64,000 nt of DNA from Sipunculus nudus (GCA_026874595.1 CM049315.1:16562164-16626163); one strand, 5' to 3'; positions 51,501 to 58,083 are shown, counted from the stretch's first letter. The notes: generated by a model from the sequence alone, not told the origin. Numbers and translations: made by a program.

Positions 51501-54466
51501 AAGAACATCAGACTGGTCATCAAGAGTTATAATTATGTTTATCATTGAATTAGGTTATCCGATCGATCACTGCTAAAAGATCGATATTTGCATTAGATGA
51601 TCCTGTATGTAACTTTTGATAAATATCTTGCCCAAAGAGATTAATGAAGAGATTATATATGAATATATTTCTTTAAAATCGGGTCAGTTAAGAACCAAAA
51701 AAGCAGACAAGAAAAGAAAAATGCCTGGTTTTGCTGTTAAAGCGCCCAGATATGTAAAGAATTATTAGTCAAGCGATGTATGGTTCTTTAAAAAAATCAT
51801 TCTGTAAAGTAACAATTGCCAGGAAGCCAAACGTTATTCATGGCACAAGACGATATCCAATCTTTTTCAATCTCATGTTCGTCTCAAAAGTGATTACTGT
51901 ACTTCTAATTTAATTTTCACCTTTTTGTAGGAATTTTAAAACAAATAGAAGGTATAATTTCCATTCTAGATGATCGCGTATTTGAACATATCTGCCTTTG
52001 GAACAAAATGTTTTGCGCATAGTAAGTCGACCGTATAAAATGTCATCTCAAAACAGAAGAATGGCAAGGGTAGGGTATGGAACGGACTGAAGGAAAACGA
52101 GACCTCAGCTCTTCTTCGTTTGGCAGATAAAATTAAATAAAAGGAGGAAGTAAGTTTGTTGCTGGAGTGAAGCACATGCGTCTGAATTTTTAATTTGTCA
52201 TTGTAGATGAGGTGTGACTTAGTGTACTCACTATCATAATGTGGGTCGAGGTACTAAATACATTAGCATATGGCTGCAGTGTCTGGAAATGGAAGGCAGG
52301 GGTTAAAAGTCTCCTGTTTCTTGCCCATTTCTTTCCATTACTTAGAAGTAGTCCGTCTCCTTCAGAACAAGTAGAATACGATGTTGTTATGTTATATTAG
52401 ACTTCAAGGATCGTTCATTATTTTTATGCACAGCCAAAGTTCCATACACTAGTGTGCAAATGAGAGACTGATTTTCGAAAATTAAGATGTAACGGTTTGC
52501 ACTTTTAGATATAAGACAAAAGAAATAAAAGAGTTCGATACTGTACTCTACTCAATTAAAATTAATTCTGGCGAAAGCAAGAGTGTCTGCATAACGGGAA
52601 ATAACATGTGGGAAAATACTACTAGAAACAGGGTGTCATATGAATAGTGCAAATATAATGTGTAAGCATATTACCGATCCATCTTTCAAAAATCTTGTAA
52701 TTTCGGTCTTCCTTGGGCTCTGAAATGAAATTCAACCATAAATCAAATCAAATATAAAAACGATATCAGTGCGTTAAGGTTCAATTGCATAAATGAATGA
52801 TTGATCGATAATGGGAAAGAAAATTCACTTCCCCAACTCAGAGTCTGATAATTGACAGTCTTTGCATGTATCACAGGACATAGGAAGTGTACGTTTATTC
52901 CTTTATTTACCAACATTTATGTTATTTTCCTTGTGCATAGAATAAAATATTTATATCCCATAAACGGATAATTTTTCTAGTTTCCTCATTTTTTATTTTA
53001 TATATATTTGTCGACAAATCCTGCGGGAAAAAAAGATAACTTAGACAGTATTTGTCAAATATTGATATATCCCGCAACTTAGAATAACATTCAACACTAT
53101 TTAATGGTTAATATCTTCATGCTCTTTCATCAGACACGAGACCGTTTTCCATTTTATCTGATACCAGCATCCAACCTTGTGATTTATACACTTTATAGAC
53201 ATTGTATAACTATTTTTTTTTTGTAAAAATAAATATTTTTTAGTAGAAGGATCTCCAACAGATTTGATCACCTTGTTATGACGGACCAAGGAGATAAGTC
53301 TGTAAACATTGTCCGCATGATATCTGGATCCGATAGGACTCATTTCTGCTGGTTAAATCACACGCATTCATGGTTTCTGAATCTTACTGCTGGTTACATT
53401 ACACGCATGCACGGTTCTGAATCTTACTGCTGGCTGCATACACTCCATGCATGGTTCCTGAATGTTACTGCTGGTTGAATACACTCCATGCATGTATCTG
53501 AATGTTACTGCTGGTTGCATACACTCCATGCATGGATTCTGAATGTTACTGCTGGTTGAATACACACCATGCATGGTTTCTGCGTCTAGAAGGACTTACC
53601 GCTGGTTGCATATATTGCCCGCAAGGTTTCTGGATCTGATAGCACGATCGCATTGCGGAAGGGATCTATTCTCAAACGAAATGGTGAACCGTGGCTTTTC
53701 AACCATTTGATCATATTCTCAAGTCCATTTCTTCCGATCTGTCAAACATCATTATAACAAATATATAATATATAGAAATATATAATAATCTGTTTTTAGT
53801 AAACCTAAATACATATACCCACACATACACAAGCATTTCCACGCTCGAGGTTAGGTGATTTTTACGTACCAACCACATGTGCCCGCCCACCTTTCTAAGC
53901 AAGAGATGAGATTCAAGATTTAACAAGTGACCCATCGGTCATGACGCTCAGCCGACATTGGTGATCAATGCATTAGTTGTTCAGATACGGGAGCTTTAGT
54001 ATAAAATGTTAAATTATTCTGGGGGAATTCTGAGCCCAATAGCTCGGAGAATATGGGTAACATAGACCTAAATTCAGGTTTCCAAAGATTTCAAGTAACT
54101 CATGGTTAACGCACGGACAGACGGCACGACAGACGGACAGACGAGACGGAGGAAAGACGGATAAAGAGTGATCGCTATAGACCCCCCTCCCCCGGCTACG
54201 CTTCTGTATTCTAACATTTACAGTATATTACACGCACACACACACAGACGTATTGACAAACACATATACATGGGAGACTTTACCTCCGGAGCATTGCCAA
54301 GCAACCAATGAGCATGAGGCCCAGGGACGTTTTTCAGCAATGCATCCTCTCTCCATCTTTTAACGAGTCGGGAGAAGATGTGGAAGAAACTGACCAGGAA
54401 GACTGTCCACGTCAGCAACCGGAGGGCAGACACGGGGACCAGCCACGACAAAATGGAAGACGCCAT
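17376..54466 (-). CDS. CYP4-family cytochrome P450, 12 exons, 505 aa (whole gene span)
   Basis: Predicted microsomal heme-thiolate monooxygenase of the CYP4 family, whose members typically hydroxylate fatty acids or eicosanoids at or near the omega carbon using NADPH-P450 reductase. I assembled it by joining twelve minus-strand exons: 54466-54284, 53738-53600, 52719-52675, 52359-52232, 51032-50905, 47164-46975, 46385-46317, 46096-46009, 45701-45599, 43371-43238, 18488-18341 and 17538-17376. Every intron is GT-AG and every phase fits; the total is 1,518 bp including TGA. Landmarks: hydrophobic N-terminal anchor (residues about 8-32), VPGP hinge (47-50), WxxxR in helix C (W134, R138), CYP4 signature [13 protein letters not shown] (309-321) with E316, the residue that links covalently to heme in many CYP4 proteins, ExxR (E373, R376), DPLRF, and heme loop F447xxGxRxC454. 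No stop or frameshift was seen. Intron 10 is 24.7 kb because of an LTR retrotransposon, so transcript processing may be affected. The exact subfamily and substrate cannot be told from this sequence. Confidence 0.93.
18341..18488 (-). CDS. CYP4 exon 11: DPLRF meander region
   Basis: Codons 404-451, containing [20 protein letters not shown] and AYLPFAAGP. The DPLRF segment is the family's version of the PERF motif. It has acceptor TTTCCAACAG and donor CG|GTGAGT. The codon for R452 is completed by exon 12. Confidence 0.93.
18841..18900. repeat. Start of a dispersed repeat (TGACCATGGATCATGAC)
   Basis: CAAGTGACCATGGATCATGA then CGCTCAGCTGCC is a diverged copy of the head sequence seen at 43513, 47526 and 53924. 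It sits in intron 10 between exon 11 and the retrotransposon. Confidence 0.5.
19228..20007 (-). repeat. 3' LTR of the large retrotransposon
   Basis: 780 bp, with the same ends as the 5' LTR. It is directly preceded, in element orientation, by the polypurine tract at about 20008-20018. Scattered substitutions against the other LTR indicate that time has passed since insertion. Confidence 0.95.
20008..20018 (-). other. Polypurine tract
   Basis: AGGAGGGGGAG on the minus strand, directly beside the TGTTAC start of the 3' LTR. This is the standard place for the plus-strand primer of reverse transcription. Confidence 0.8.
20142..20847 (-). pseudogene. Pol C-terminus: RT thumb and RNase H
   Basis: Begins with [20 protein letters not shown] (end of RT), continues through [15 protein letters not shown], and enters RNase H with [35 protein letters not shown] and, after a frameshift near 20345, [13 protein letters not shown] and [17 protein letters not shown]. 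It stops at 20142, only about 130 bp before the 3' LTR. The upstream end runs straight into array C. The catalytic RT palm is absent. Confidence 0.87.
20850..22010. repeat. Satellite array C (about 240 bp unit)
   Basis: Repeated landmark GTGCAAGTCTTTGCTG occurs at about 21209, 21449, 21615 and 21858, so the unit is about 240 bp with one shortened unit of 166 bp. Units are rich in GCGCGGTAGCAAAT and in the palindromes TTGCGATCGCAA and TGCGATCGCA. The 20850-21150 part is a more diverged edge. It shares GGTAGCAAAT with array B. A 191-codon open frame on the minus strand at 21079-21654 just reflects the repeat. Confidence 0.88.
22230..23633. repeat. Satellite array A, left block (77 bp unit)
   Basis: About 18 units of roughly 77 bp. 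The consensus holds GGGTTAGGGTAACCC, CGTATCCCGGATATAGCATA, TATTAATAGTGACAAACA and CTTACTGGAGTATTTCATG. Units differ by a few bases each, and some are truncated. The array is interrupted at 23634 by unrelated AT-rich DNA. Confidence 0.95.
23634..25780. repeat. AT-rich insert with degenerate CAGGTA repeats
   Basis: This block breaks array A. It begins at a TTAA followed by CCCTTTACTGTTCAG, which recalls a piggyBac-type end, but no matching right end was found. Inside, ACCTGCACAGGT or ACCTGTACAGGT palindromes followed by GAGTTCAGGTAAA recur near 24189, 24549, 24900, 25085 and 25208. Surrounding sequence also repeats at roughly 350 bp, so this is probably an old tandem repeat. No ORF. Confidence 0.5.
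25784..26005. repeat. Two direct copies of a ~103 bp block with poly-G
   Basis: GGCTCTTTTGAAGCGTGCTC to ACAAAGACAAACCAG occurs at about 25784-25886 and again at 25903-26005, nearly identical. Each is preceded by a G run (9 and about 19 bases). Confidence 0.9.
26648..26713. repeat. 14 bp perfect inverted repeat
   Basis: GACCTTGTTATGGT at 26648-26661 and ACCATAACAAGGTC at 26700-26713, with a 38 bp loop. It is internal to the nested transposon and may be a relic of another MITE inserted within it. Confidence 0.85.
27227..27457 (-). pseudogene. psq-type helix-turn-helix fragment (pogo/Tigger-like)
   Basis: The 76-codon frame starts [20 protein letters not shown] and contains [12 protein letters not shown] and FGVSRNT. 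It matches the first helix-turn-helix (psq/CENP-B-N type) found at the N-terminus of pogo/Tigger transposases and related proteins. An acceptor-like CGCTTTTTAG stands directly before the ATG. After the recognition helix the similarity ends, so only the DNA-binding head remains. Confidence 0.7.
27485..27835. repeat. (TA)n and TATA-rich microsatellites
   Basis: Long runs of TA at about 27500-27572 and TATATATTTAT variants at about 27655-27815, within the nested transposon. Confidence 0.9.
28434..32680. repeat. Satellite array A, right block (77 bp unit, with higher-order repeat)
   Basis: About 55 units of the 77 bp satellite. A segment near 28667-28864 recurs almost unchanged at 29587-29784, an offset of 920 bp, equal to 12 units. 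At 31508 and 31736 a variant with CGAGCTTTTCACGCCGCGTG repeats at an offset of about 3 units. Most units carry one TTAGGG inside GGGTTAGGGTAACCC. Short minus-strand open frames here are by-products of the repeat. Confidence 0.93.
32681..35109. other. Unique-looking AT-rich DNA between arrays A and B
   Basis: No pol sequence is seen although this lies inside the retrotransposon. Apart from a possible cysteine-rich exon at 34200-34430 (listed separately), nothing is recognisable. It may be captured host DNA. Confidence 0.5.
34210..34431 (-). pseudogene. Possible captured sushi-like (CCP) exon fragment
   Basis: After an acceptor-like TTTATTACAG the minus strand stays open and has [43 protein letters not shown]. 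The spacing of C, N, YxC, SCxSxWT and PC resembles a complement-control (sushi) module. The match is by eye only and the frame ends soon after. It could equally be a chance cysteine-rich frame. Confidence 0.25.
35130..37870. repeat. Satellite array B, short-unit zone (100 bp)
   Basis: About 28 units of about 100 bp. The core has CACTCCCCCTGGCGGCAGTC, TTTTAAGGTAGC and the 19 bp palindrome GCAAATAGCTGCTATTTGC, then GCGTGCGATTCATGGGG. Two subtypes (CTTGGCAACT with GATTCATG, and CTTGACAACT with GACTCATG) often alternate. A marked variant with CTCCTGGCGGCAGTCTTGAC and TTTTTATGG recurs at about 35258, 36457 and 37657, giving a 12-unit higher-order repeat of about 1,200 bp. Confidence 0.95.
37871..39510. 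repeat. Satellite array B, long-unit zone (about 138 bp)
   Basis: Roughly a dozen units. The 100 bp unit is expanded by about 38 bp that reads ACTCAATGCGATGCTAC followed by TTTACCCCCTCCTAAATTTT, between the GGCGGCAGTCTTAA and GGTAGCAAATAG parts. The palindrome GCAAATAGCTGCTATTTGC is kept. The array ends against the integrase stub at about 39510. Confidence 0.93.
39510..39727 (-). pseudogene. Integrase preface stub, cut off at the satellite junction
   Basis: The minus strand reads [16 protein letters not shown] and, after a 1-base shift, [16 protein letters not shown]. In related elements this segment stands directly before the integrase zinc finger. The similarity stops at about 39515 and array B begins, so the integrase was lost at this breakpoint. 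This is the left edge of the foreign block in pol. Confidence 0.7.
39732..40247 (-). pseudogene. Retrotransposon aspartic protease segment
   Basis: Contains [16 protein letters not shown], with the catalytic DTG at about 40088-40080. It ends in [20 protein letters not shown], a junction often seen after the protease of this group. A frameshift or stop separates it from the acidic linker at 40475-40257. The family processes the Gag-Pol polyprotein. Confidence 0.82.
40640..41825 (-). pseudogene. Gag of the large LTR retrotransposon (frameshifted)
   Basis: The likely start is [17 protein letters not shown] at 41825. Frameshifts near 41700 and 41180 split the frame. The largest open part (41685-41185) contains a long charged coiled coil of repeating E/R/L/K (about residues 25-90), then a capsid-like domain with [18 protein letters not shown]. 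The next part (41076-40672) includes [14 protein letters not shown] and [25 protein letters not shown] zinc knuckle ([14 protein letters not shown], 40702-40661) ends it. Known role of the family: particle formation and RNA packaging. Confidence 0.85.
41973..41994 (-). other. Primer-binding-site-like sequence
   Basis: Just inside the 5' LTR, after a short AAAAT spacer, the minus strand reads TGGGGGCTC then TTGTCGGGA. This resembles a binding site for the 3' end of tRNA-Pro (TGGGGGCTCGTCCGGGAT) with a small change in the middle. The actual primer tRNA in this organism is unknown. Confidence 0.55.
41995..42753 (-). repeat. 5' LTR of the large retrotransposon
   Basis: 759 bp. In element orientation it begins TGTTACAGGTGC and ends TTCCGTGACA, giving the TG...CA ends expected for an LTR. 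It matches 19228-20007 throughout, but lacks 27 bp (an ACGTGACCCA-containing block) and has a longer T run near 42127. Confidence 0.95.
43238..43371 (-). CDS. CYP4 exon 10: helix K with ExxR
   Basis: Codons 359-402, containing [16 protein letters not shown]373 and R376 are the invariant ExxR pair. The donor G|GTAGGT at 43237 is used because it makes IPKG-TWTM across the junction. A second GT four bases downstream would break the frame. It is followed by the 24.7 kb intron that carries the retrotransposon. Confidence 0.92.
43440..43499. repeat. (AAT)n-(ATT)n palindromic microsatellite
   Basis: ATAATAATAATAATT is followed by ATTATTATTATTATTATT, a self-complementary microsatellite close upstream of exon 10. 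Confidence 0.85.
43505..44615. repeat. Dispersed repeat copy in intron 9
   Basis: Begins ACAAGTGACCCATGGGTCAT followed by GACGCTCAGCTGACC. It carries repeated modules GGTCACCATGACCTAATTTC, AGGTTTCCA and TTCTAGGTCCAAC. It ends with stacked ACGGACAGACGG modules and AGCTCAGATGACTTTCAGTC then AGCTGAAC. Copies occur at 47.5, 53.9 and (diverged) 14.4, 16.4 and 18.8 kb. No coding capacity. It is probably a non-autonomous element of this genome. Confidence 0.65.
45012..45377 (-). pseudogene. RecQ-like helicase N-terminal fragment in intron 9
   Basis: The 121-codon minus-strand frame contains [36 protein letters not shown] and [20 protein letters not shown]. This follows motifs 0, I and Ia of RecQ-type helicases (family pattern: Q near the start, GxGKS, and a QxxxL segment). 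The Walker A loop reads GYSKS instead of GYGKS, and nothing of motifs II-VI follows. It is therefore a dead fragment, most likely from a dispersed helicase-bearing repeat inserted in the P450 intron. Confidence 0.6.
45599..45701 (-). CDS. CYP4 exon 9: helix J
   Basis: Codons 325-357 plus two bases, reading [18 protein letters not shown] and [10 protein letters not shown]. Acceptor TATACAG, donor TG|GTAAGG. It is typical of the J helix and J' loop. Confidence 0.93.
46009..46096 (-). CDS. CYP4 exon 8: helix I with the CYP4 signature
   Basis: Codons 295-323. It holds [13 protein letters not shown], the 13-residue CYP4 signature. E316 is the residue that forms an ester with heme in many CYP4 enzymes, and D319/T320 match the proton-delivery acid-alcohol pair. 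Acceptor TTTTCACAG, donor G|GTAGGC. No copy of this exon was found elsewhere in the window. Confidence 0.94.
46317..46385 (-). CDS. CYP4 exon 7 (69 bp, before helix I)
   Basis: Twenty-three codons, 272-294, ending [13 protein letters not shown] and both starting and ending in phase 0. This [10 protein letters not shown] motif is a hallmark just before helix I in CYP4 proteins. The paralogous exon at 9864-9932 is the same length and still open. Confidence 0.93.
46975..47164 (-). CDS. CYP4 exon 6: helices F-G, substrate access region
   Basis: Codons 209-271, acceptor TTATTTTAG, donor CAG|GTAATT. It contains [35 protein letters not shown] and [17 protein letters not shown], the F-G helix region that shapes substrate entry. 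The copy at 10771-10967 is broken. Confidence 0.93.
47510..48645. repeat. Dispersed repeat copy in intron 5
   Basis: Starts ATCACAAGTGACCCATGGGT then CATGACGCTCAGCAGAC. It contains three successive internal modules, each with ATAGCTC-like, GATTCTAGGTCCAA and AAAATACAAGTTG-type sequence. It includes a 14 bp G run near 48530. It is related to the copies at 43.5 and 53.9 kb. Confidence 0.65.
48650..49815. repeat. 43 bp minisatellite in intron 5
   Basis: About 27 copies of a 43 bp unit with TGTGTCTGATGTGAGGTTAT, CTCTGTCAATATTAATCC and TCCC/TTCCT variants. Subtypes (GATGTGAGG and TTATGTAGGG) are arranged in larger blocks. For example, the order seen at 48800-49110 partly repeats at 49160-49470. 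Ends near 49815 beside a GTATCAGG sequence. Confidence 0.95.
50905..51032 (-). CDS. CYP4 exon 5: helices D-E
   Basis: Codons 166-207 plus two bases. Acceptor ATGTTACAG, donor GG|GTATGT. The segment [20 protein letters not shown] corresponds to CYP4 helices D/E. The damaged copy at 4368-4494 is the closest relative in the window. Confidence 0.93.
52232..52359 (-). CDS. CYP4 exon 4: helix C with WxxxR
   Basis: Codons 124-165, reading [18 protein letters not shown] and [13 protein letters not shown]134 and R138 form the WxxxR motif that contacts the heme propionates. Acceptor CTGAAG, donor ATA|GTGAGT, phase 0 at the end. Confidence 0.93.
52675..52719 (-). CDS. CYP4 exon 3 (45 bp, helix B-B' region)
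   Basis: A very short exon read as [14 protein letters not shown] between acceptor TTTCATTTCAG and donor G|GTAATA. It is too short for an ORF scan. It is supported by phase on both sides, by its place before the DGLLLSNG exon, and by an identical-length copy in the inverted pseudogene at 3367-3411. Confidence 0.9.
53281..53599. repeat. About 41 bp minisatellite derived from the exon 2 end
   Basis: Six or seven units of TTACTGCTGGTTGCATACAC, TCCATGCATGGTTTCTGAAT lie directly downstream (minus-strand sense) of exon 2. Each unit resembles the last bases of exon 2 plus its donor (TTACCGCTGGTTGCATATAT then TGCCCGCAAGGTTTCTGGAT, 53596-53635) at roughly 80% by eye. The outermost copy at about 53300-53334 keeps ATTGTCCGCATGATATCTGG, nearer to the exon. 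Most units retain an AGTAA donor-like GT on the minus strand. Confidence 0.8.
53600..53738 (-). CDS. CYP4 exon 2: helix A / beta-1 region
   Basis: Codons 62-107 plus one base. It has acceptor TTTGACAG and donor G|GTAAGT. It contains [20 protein letters not shown] and [12 protein letters not shown], matching the N-terminal substrate-channel region of CYP4 proteins. The last 40 bp resemble the minisatellite lying directly downstream (53320-53580). Confidence 0.93.
53920..54190. repeat. Short dispersed repeat copy in intron 1
   Basis: Head sequence ACAAGTGACCCATCGGTCAT then GACGCTCAGCCGAC. It ends in GACGG-type stacks and AAAGAGTGATCGCTATAG. This is an internally deleted copy of the family at 43.5 and 47.5 kb. 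Confidence 0.65.
54284..54466 (-). CDS. CYP4 exon 1: start, membrane anchor, proline hinge
   Basis: Codons 1-61. The ATG at 54466 is chosen because it opens the hydrophobic signal-anchor and is followed at residues 47-50 by the VPGP hinge typical of microsomal P450s. A degenerate copy at 16231 keeps the same ATG context. It ends GAG|GTAAAG, phase 0. Confidence 0.93.
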
Positions 54467-54539
54467 TTTGCTTAAACGGCGGGTTCTGTGTCACAACGTT
54501 CACAGCAAATTTCTCCTTCACATTGATAGCCACGATCCG

Positions 54540-54546
54540 CTTTATA
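54540..54546 (-). promoter_or_regulatory. Candidate TATA box of the CYP4 gene
   Basis: TATAAAG on the minus strand lies about 74-80 bp upstream of the ATG at 54466, within GTGTATAAAGCGG. That would leave a 5' UTR of roughly 45-50 bases. No transcript evidence is available; the position is an inference. Confidence 0.45.
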
Positions 54547-54663
54547 CACAAGTACACGGCAGACTACGTATATACAGCTGGTAATACGATAAACAGTCAT
54601 AGGGGACTCATAAATTTTATGCATGCCACACATATCAGAGCTCGAGGCCAAAGGGAGGCTAGG

Positions 54664-54915
54664 AGGCAGGGGAGTCAATATGGCGGGGGGGGGGGGGGGG
54701 ATGGTGTGTATATCAGAACCCTGCGCGGACCAAAATTTGGAGCACCCGCCCCGCAAAATGAACCATAAGCCCGCAACCGCACCGCCCCGCAGATGCGAAA
54801 ACCCGCCACGCATCGCCCCGCACCTATAAAAAATGAATCGACCCGCACCCGCCCCGCACATTTATTTTCAGCCCGCACCCGCCCTGCCCCACAGTTTTAC
54901 CAAAGGTCAACCCGC
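54664..54915. repeat. Poly-G and CCCGC-rich tract upstream of the CYP4 gene
   Basis: A run of about 17 G at 54683-54700 is followed by irregular repeats of CCCGCACCCGCCCCGCA between 54745 and 54900, some 200-440 bp upstream of the ATG. It is a strong compositional island in AT-rich DNA. The open frames across it on both strands are low-complexity artefacts. It could act as a promoter-proximal GC element, or could be a simple expansion. Confidence 0.6.
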
Positions 54916-57280
54916 ATTCAAAACGCAAATAAATATAAAACATGATAAGAGACAAACTTAAAAGGTAGCCAACTAAAATAATATAATTTATTTTAATACT
55001 AGCTGATAAACCCGGAATACAGGGCTTATTACCGGGGTTGGGGAGATATATCAACTGAAATGTGGAAGGTTGGCTCCTTTTTTATTCTAAAAGTTAACAG
55101 AAAATATAGTTATTTCAGTGAGAACCTGTCTCAATAAAATGTGTATAAATATGTTTTACATTTATTTTGTGGCTCTGTGCTCGTGGCAAAATTTCATAAC
55201 CCCGGTATGTTTACCTTGAAGACCTGGTCAGTGATGATGTTTACATTGCGAACCGGAATGAGACGCGGGGGCATTCAGGTTTTCGTTGATATTTGACTGG
55301 ATTCTATCTTTAGACTTATAAAGATAAGGTTGATGTGAGGAACACATGAAAGATTTTTATTAAATGTATGTTGCAAGGAAACTGTTCCTGAAGAAAGAAA
55401 CAGAATATGCAAACCTCGTAAGCAGCAGAAGCGGACCCAACGGGACTCCATGCAGGGGGTCCGTATCCCATTTTCAGCCACCCCAACCCTTTTTTTTTCA
55501 TTGTATCAGACATATTTTTAGGCCTGAACCCCCCGCCACCACTCCATACCGACTAACCCCTGTTCCTGAAATAGCGGGACCTTGAAATAGGTTTTGTCAT
55601 TAATCCTCCTGGGTTGAACTATCCATTTCATAAAGCGAGAAACATGTTTTTTTTTCTCTTTTACTGACCATGCACGGAGTGAGAGCCTTGTTCATATTTG
55701 AAGGGTCAGACATGCTCAAATTCCTCACTGAAAGCAAGCGTTATTCATATGAACAATAGTCCTTTGAGGTTGAGTGACCACAATGCAAGCATTCTGGTCA
55801 TTGCCGAAGGTAGTTCGGCTGTGCTCGCTCTGTGCAAGTCAGTAAAACTGAAAAATCACTCAAAACTATATGTACATTTAAAATTTCTTATTCTCATATC
55901 GCCTATGTCACTGCAGGGATAATAACCTTTAAAATGATGTATGGCACAGTGTTGTACACAACGGGGTTTTAGAGAACATTGCGAACAAACGTGAACCGAA
56001 TTCCTTTTATAAGTATTAGATATTTATAATGAATGACCACCTTTACAGAGTGGATAGCGTTACCATGTTTTGCTGATGGTATGACGTTTCCAGTTTTTTT
56101 ACTGGTATTTATTTTTTTTAAAAGAATTATCACTTACCAAAAAATAATTATTTACTGTCATATAAGTGGAAATGCCAGTAACTGGGACTCACTTTTCAAA
56201 TATTGCCTTTGTGTCCCCTTAAAATATTAAGGGTAATTATAAATTCAACATACTCAGATAATAAGCTAATAAATTAACAGCATATAATTAAAGTTTAAAC
56301 ATATATTCCATGCAAATGCTGTTACACGGAAACATAAAATAAAACTCAAGCATAAAGCAAACAATTTCTTTATATGTTTGTATGCTTAGCGTGACACTAC
56401 TCGTCACTAGCTGCACTAGCTGGAGGACATTACTTGCTCACCACAGTTCACACCTTTTATTTGACAAAGCGATCAATCCTGTTCAGTGATGATCTGCTAA
56501 TTAGCTGAAAGGGGAAGGCTGTGGTATTGCAGAGGGAGTCAGCTTTAGATTATGGTTCTGTACACAAGAGTAATACCTTATTTTCTAAAACCTTATACTT
56601 AATTGTAATATACTTTAATTGTGATTAAGTTTATATATAAAATAATCATATTGTGATTAAGTATATATATTTGAAATGTGTTATATAGACGCTTAAAAAA
56701 GGTATATATATATATAATTGTGTGTGTTTGTGTGTGTTTATGTGTGTAAGTCATCCCCCCCTAAACTGATGCCACTGCTAGGAGGGAATAACAAACACAC
56801 GTGCTCACTTGTCACAGCAGAAACCCATGTGCCTCCGAGACTTTTTTTTAAATCCCTCCGTATTGTTTGTACGGCAGACAGCGCATTATCTGCATAGTAA
56901 ATGTATTTATGGAAACGTTTTGGCATCGCGATAATGTATTAACATGCACATCTCAACGCTTACATATTACTGATTTAAAACAAAAATAAACACATAGATA
57001 GGCCACTAATATTGGTTTGTATATAGGCCTACATTGGTGCCCCCCTGTTGAGCCGTCACATCTCTGATTTTATCTATTTCTTTTTCATTTATTCGTGATT
57101 AATTTTCATTGTTCATATTTCTGTTTTATTAGATAACAAAAAGATTATTGAGTTATCCACAGTTTATTGCTTTTAATTCGTAAATTGACATATGGATATT
57201 AATAGACAGCTGTCTGAACTGCTCTGTTAAGATAAGATTCCATTATAGTAAATTTATTTTAAAAAGGCCAAAGGGTCATG
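54916..57280. other. Intergenic DNA upstream of the CYP4 gene, no gene seen
   Basis: No exon recognised. A piece at about 56830-56915 matches 16050-16130 in inverted orientation. There are AT-rich stretches and short (TG) runs around 56720-56745. Nothing else can be named. Confidence 0.5.
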
Positions 57281-57289
57281 TTTTCATGG

Positions 57290-57400
57290 CTGGGGTTGAA
57301 GGTCGACCGTGCAAAAGTTCACGGTTCGGCTGATGTTCGAACTCACGATCTGTGCTCTACAATGTCTTGTGCGCTGCCATAGCGACGAGGCTGGTAAAAG
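57290..57400 (-). repeat. tRNA-derived SINE-like head
   Basis: The minus strand has an A-box-like TCGTCGCTATGGCAGCGCA and a B-box-like GAGTTCGAACATC at tRNA-like spacing (57390-57332). No intact tRNA fold or CCA end was found, so it is a SINE rather than a tRNA gene. Confidence 0.55.
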
Positions 57401-57985
57401 TTGAATACAATTAAGACATGAACGTATCCATCATTGTACCTCGAGGATTACGTTTAAAATATTATTTTTTTTTGCAAGTTATAAATATATAGATGCGCAT
57501 TTTCACCACTGACATCCTCATGTTATAATTTTTACACATGTACCAGTTAATATACTAAATTTAAATATATACATTAAAACATTAAACCCCAACCCTAAAA
57601 GACATATAAGTAAATATTAGTTGAGGAACAGAAAATCCTCATAATCTTTGTACAAGGTGCCTCCCGATGTTCTTTTATATTGCTCATTTAAAAATTTTCC
57701 ATATATTTAATTTACAAAAAAAAGAATAAATGACAATTTAAGGACATAGTTTTCATTATACTCACCAACCGCCTACCCACTATTAGTCCCTCCCGTTTCT
57801 TGAATATCTGGATCCGCCACTGATCAGTTAAAGAAATGTACGGAAGGGAAAGATATTCTATTGATGTAATTTAGGAACAGGTTGGTCAGAAATGCTGCTT
57901 TTCCCAGAGTCAGTTGGAAAATTTAGGAACACTTAATATTCGTCGTAGGTGGATATTTAAAGCCATGTGAAAGAAAGGGCGATTG

Positions 57986-57990
<5 letters not shown>

Positions 57991-58069
<79 letters not shown>

Positions 58070-58083
58070 AAGTGTGTGTGTGT
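57991..58083. repeat. (TA)n(TG)n compound microsatellite
   Basis: About 55 bases of TA are followed by a TG run interrupted by TAAG. A second (TA)n lies at 58331-58354. Long reading frames crossing these are not genes. Confidence 0.95.

Noticed and set aside
54472-54861. 129-codon minus-strand open frame over the CYP4 promoter
   Set aside because: Composition comes from the CCCGC/poly-G tract; it overlaps the TATA candidate and 5' UTR, and no domain is visible.
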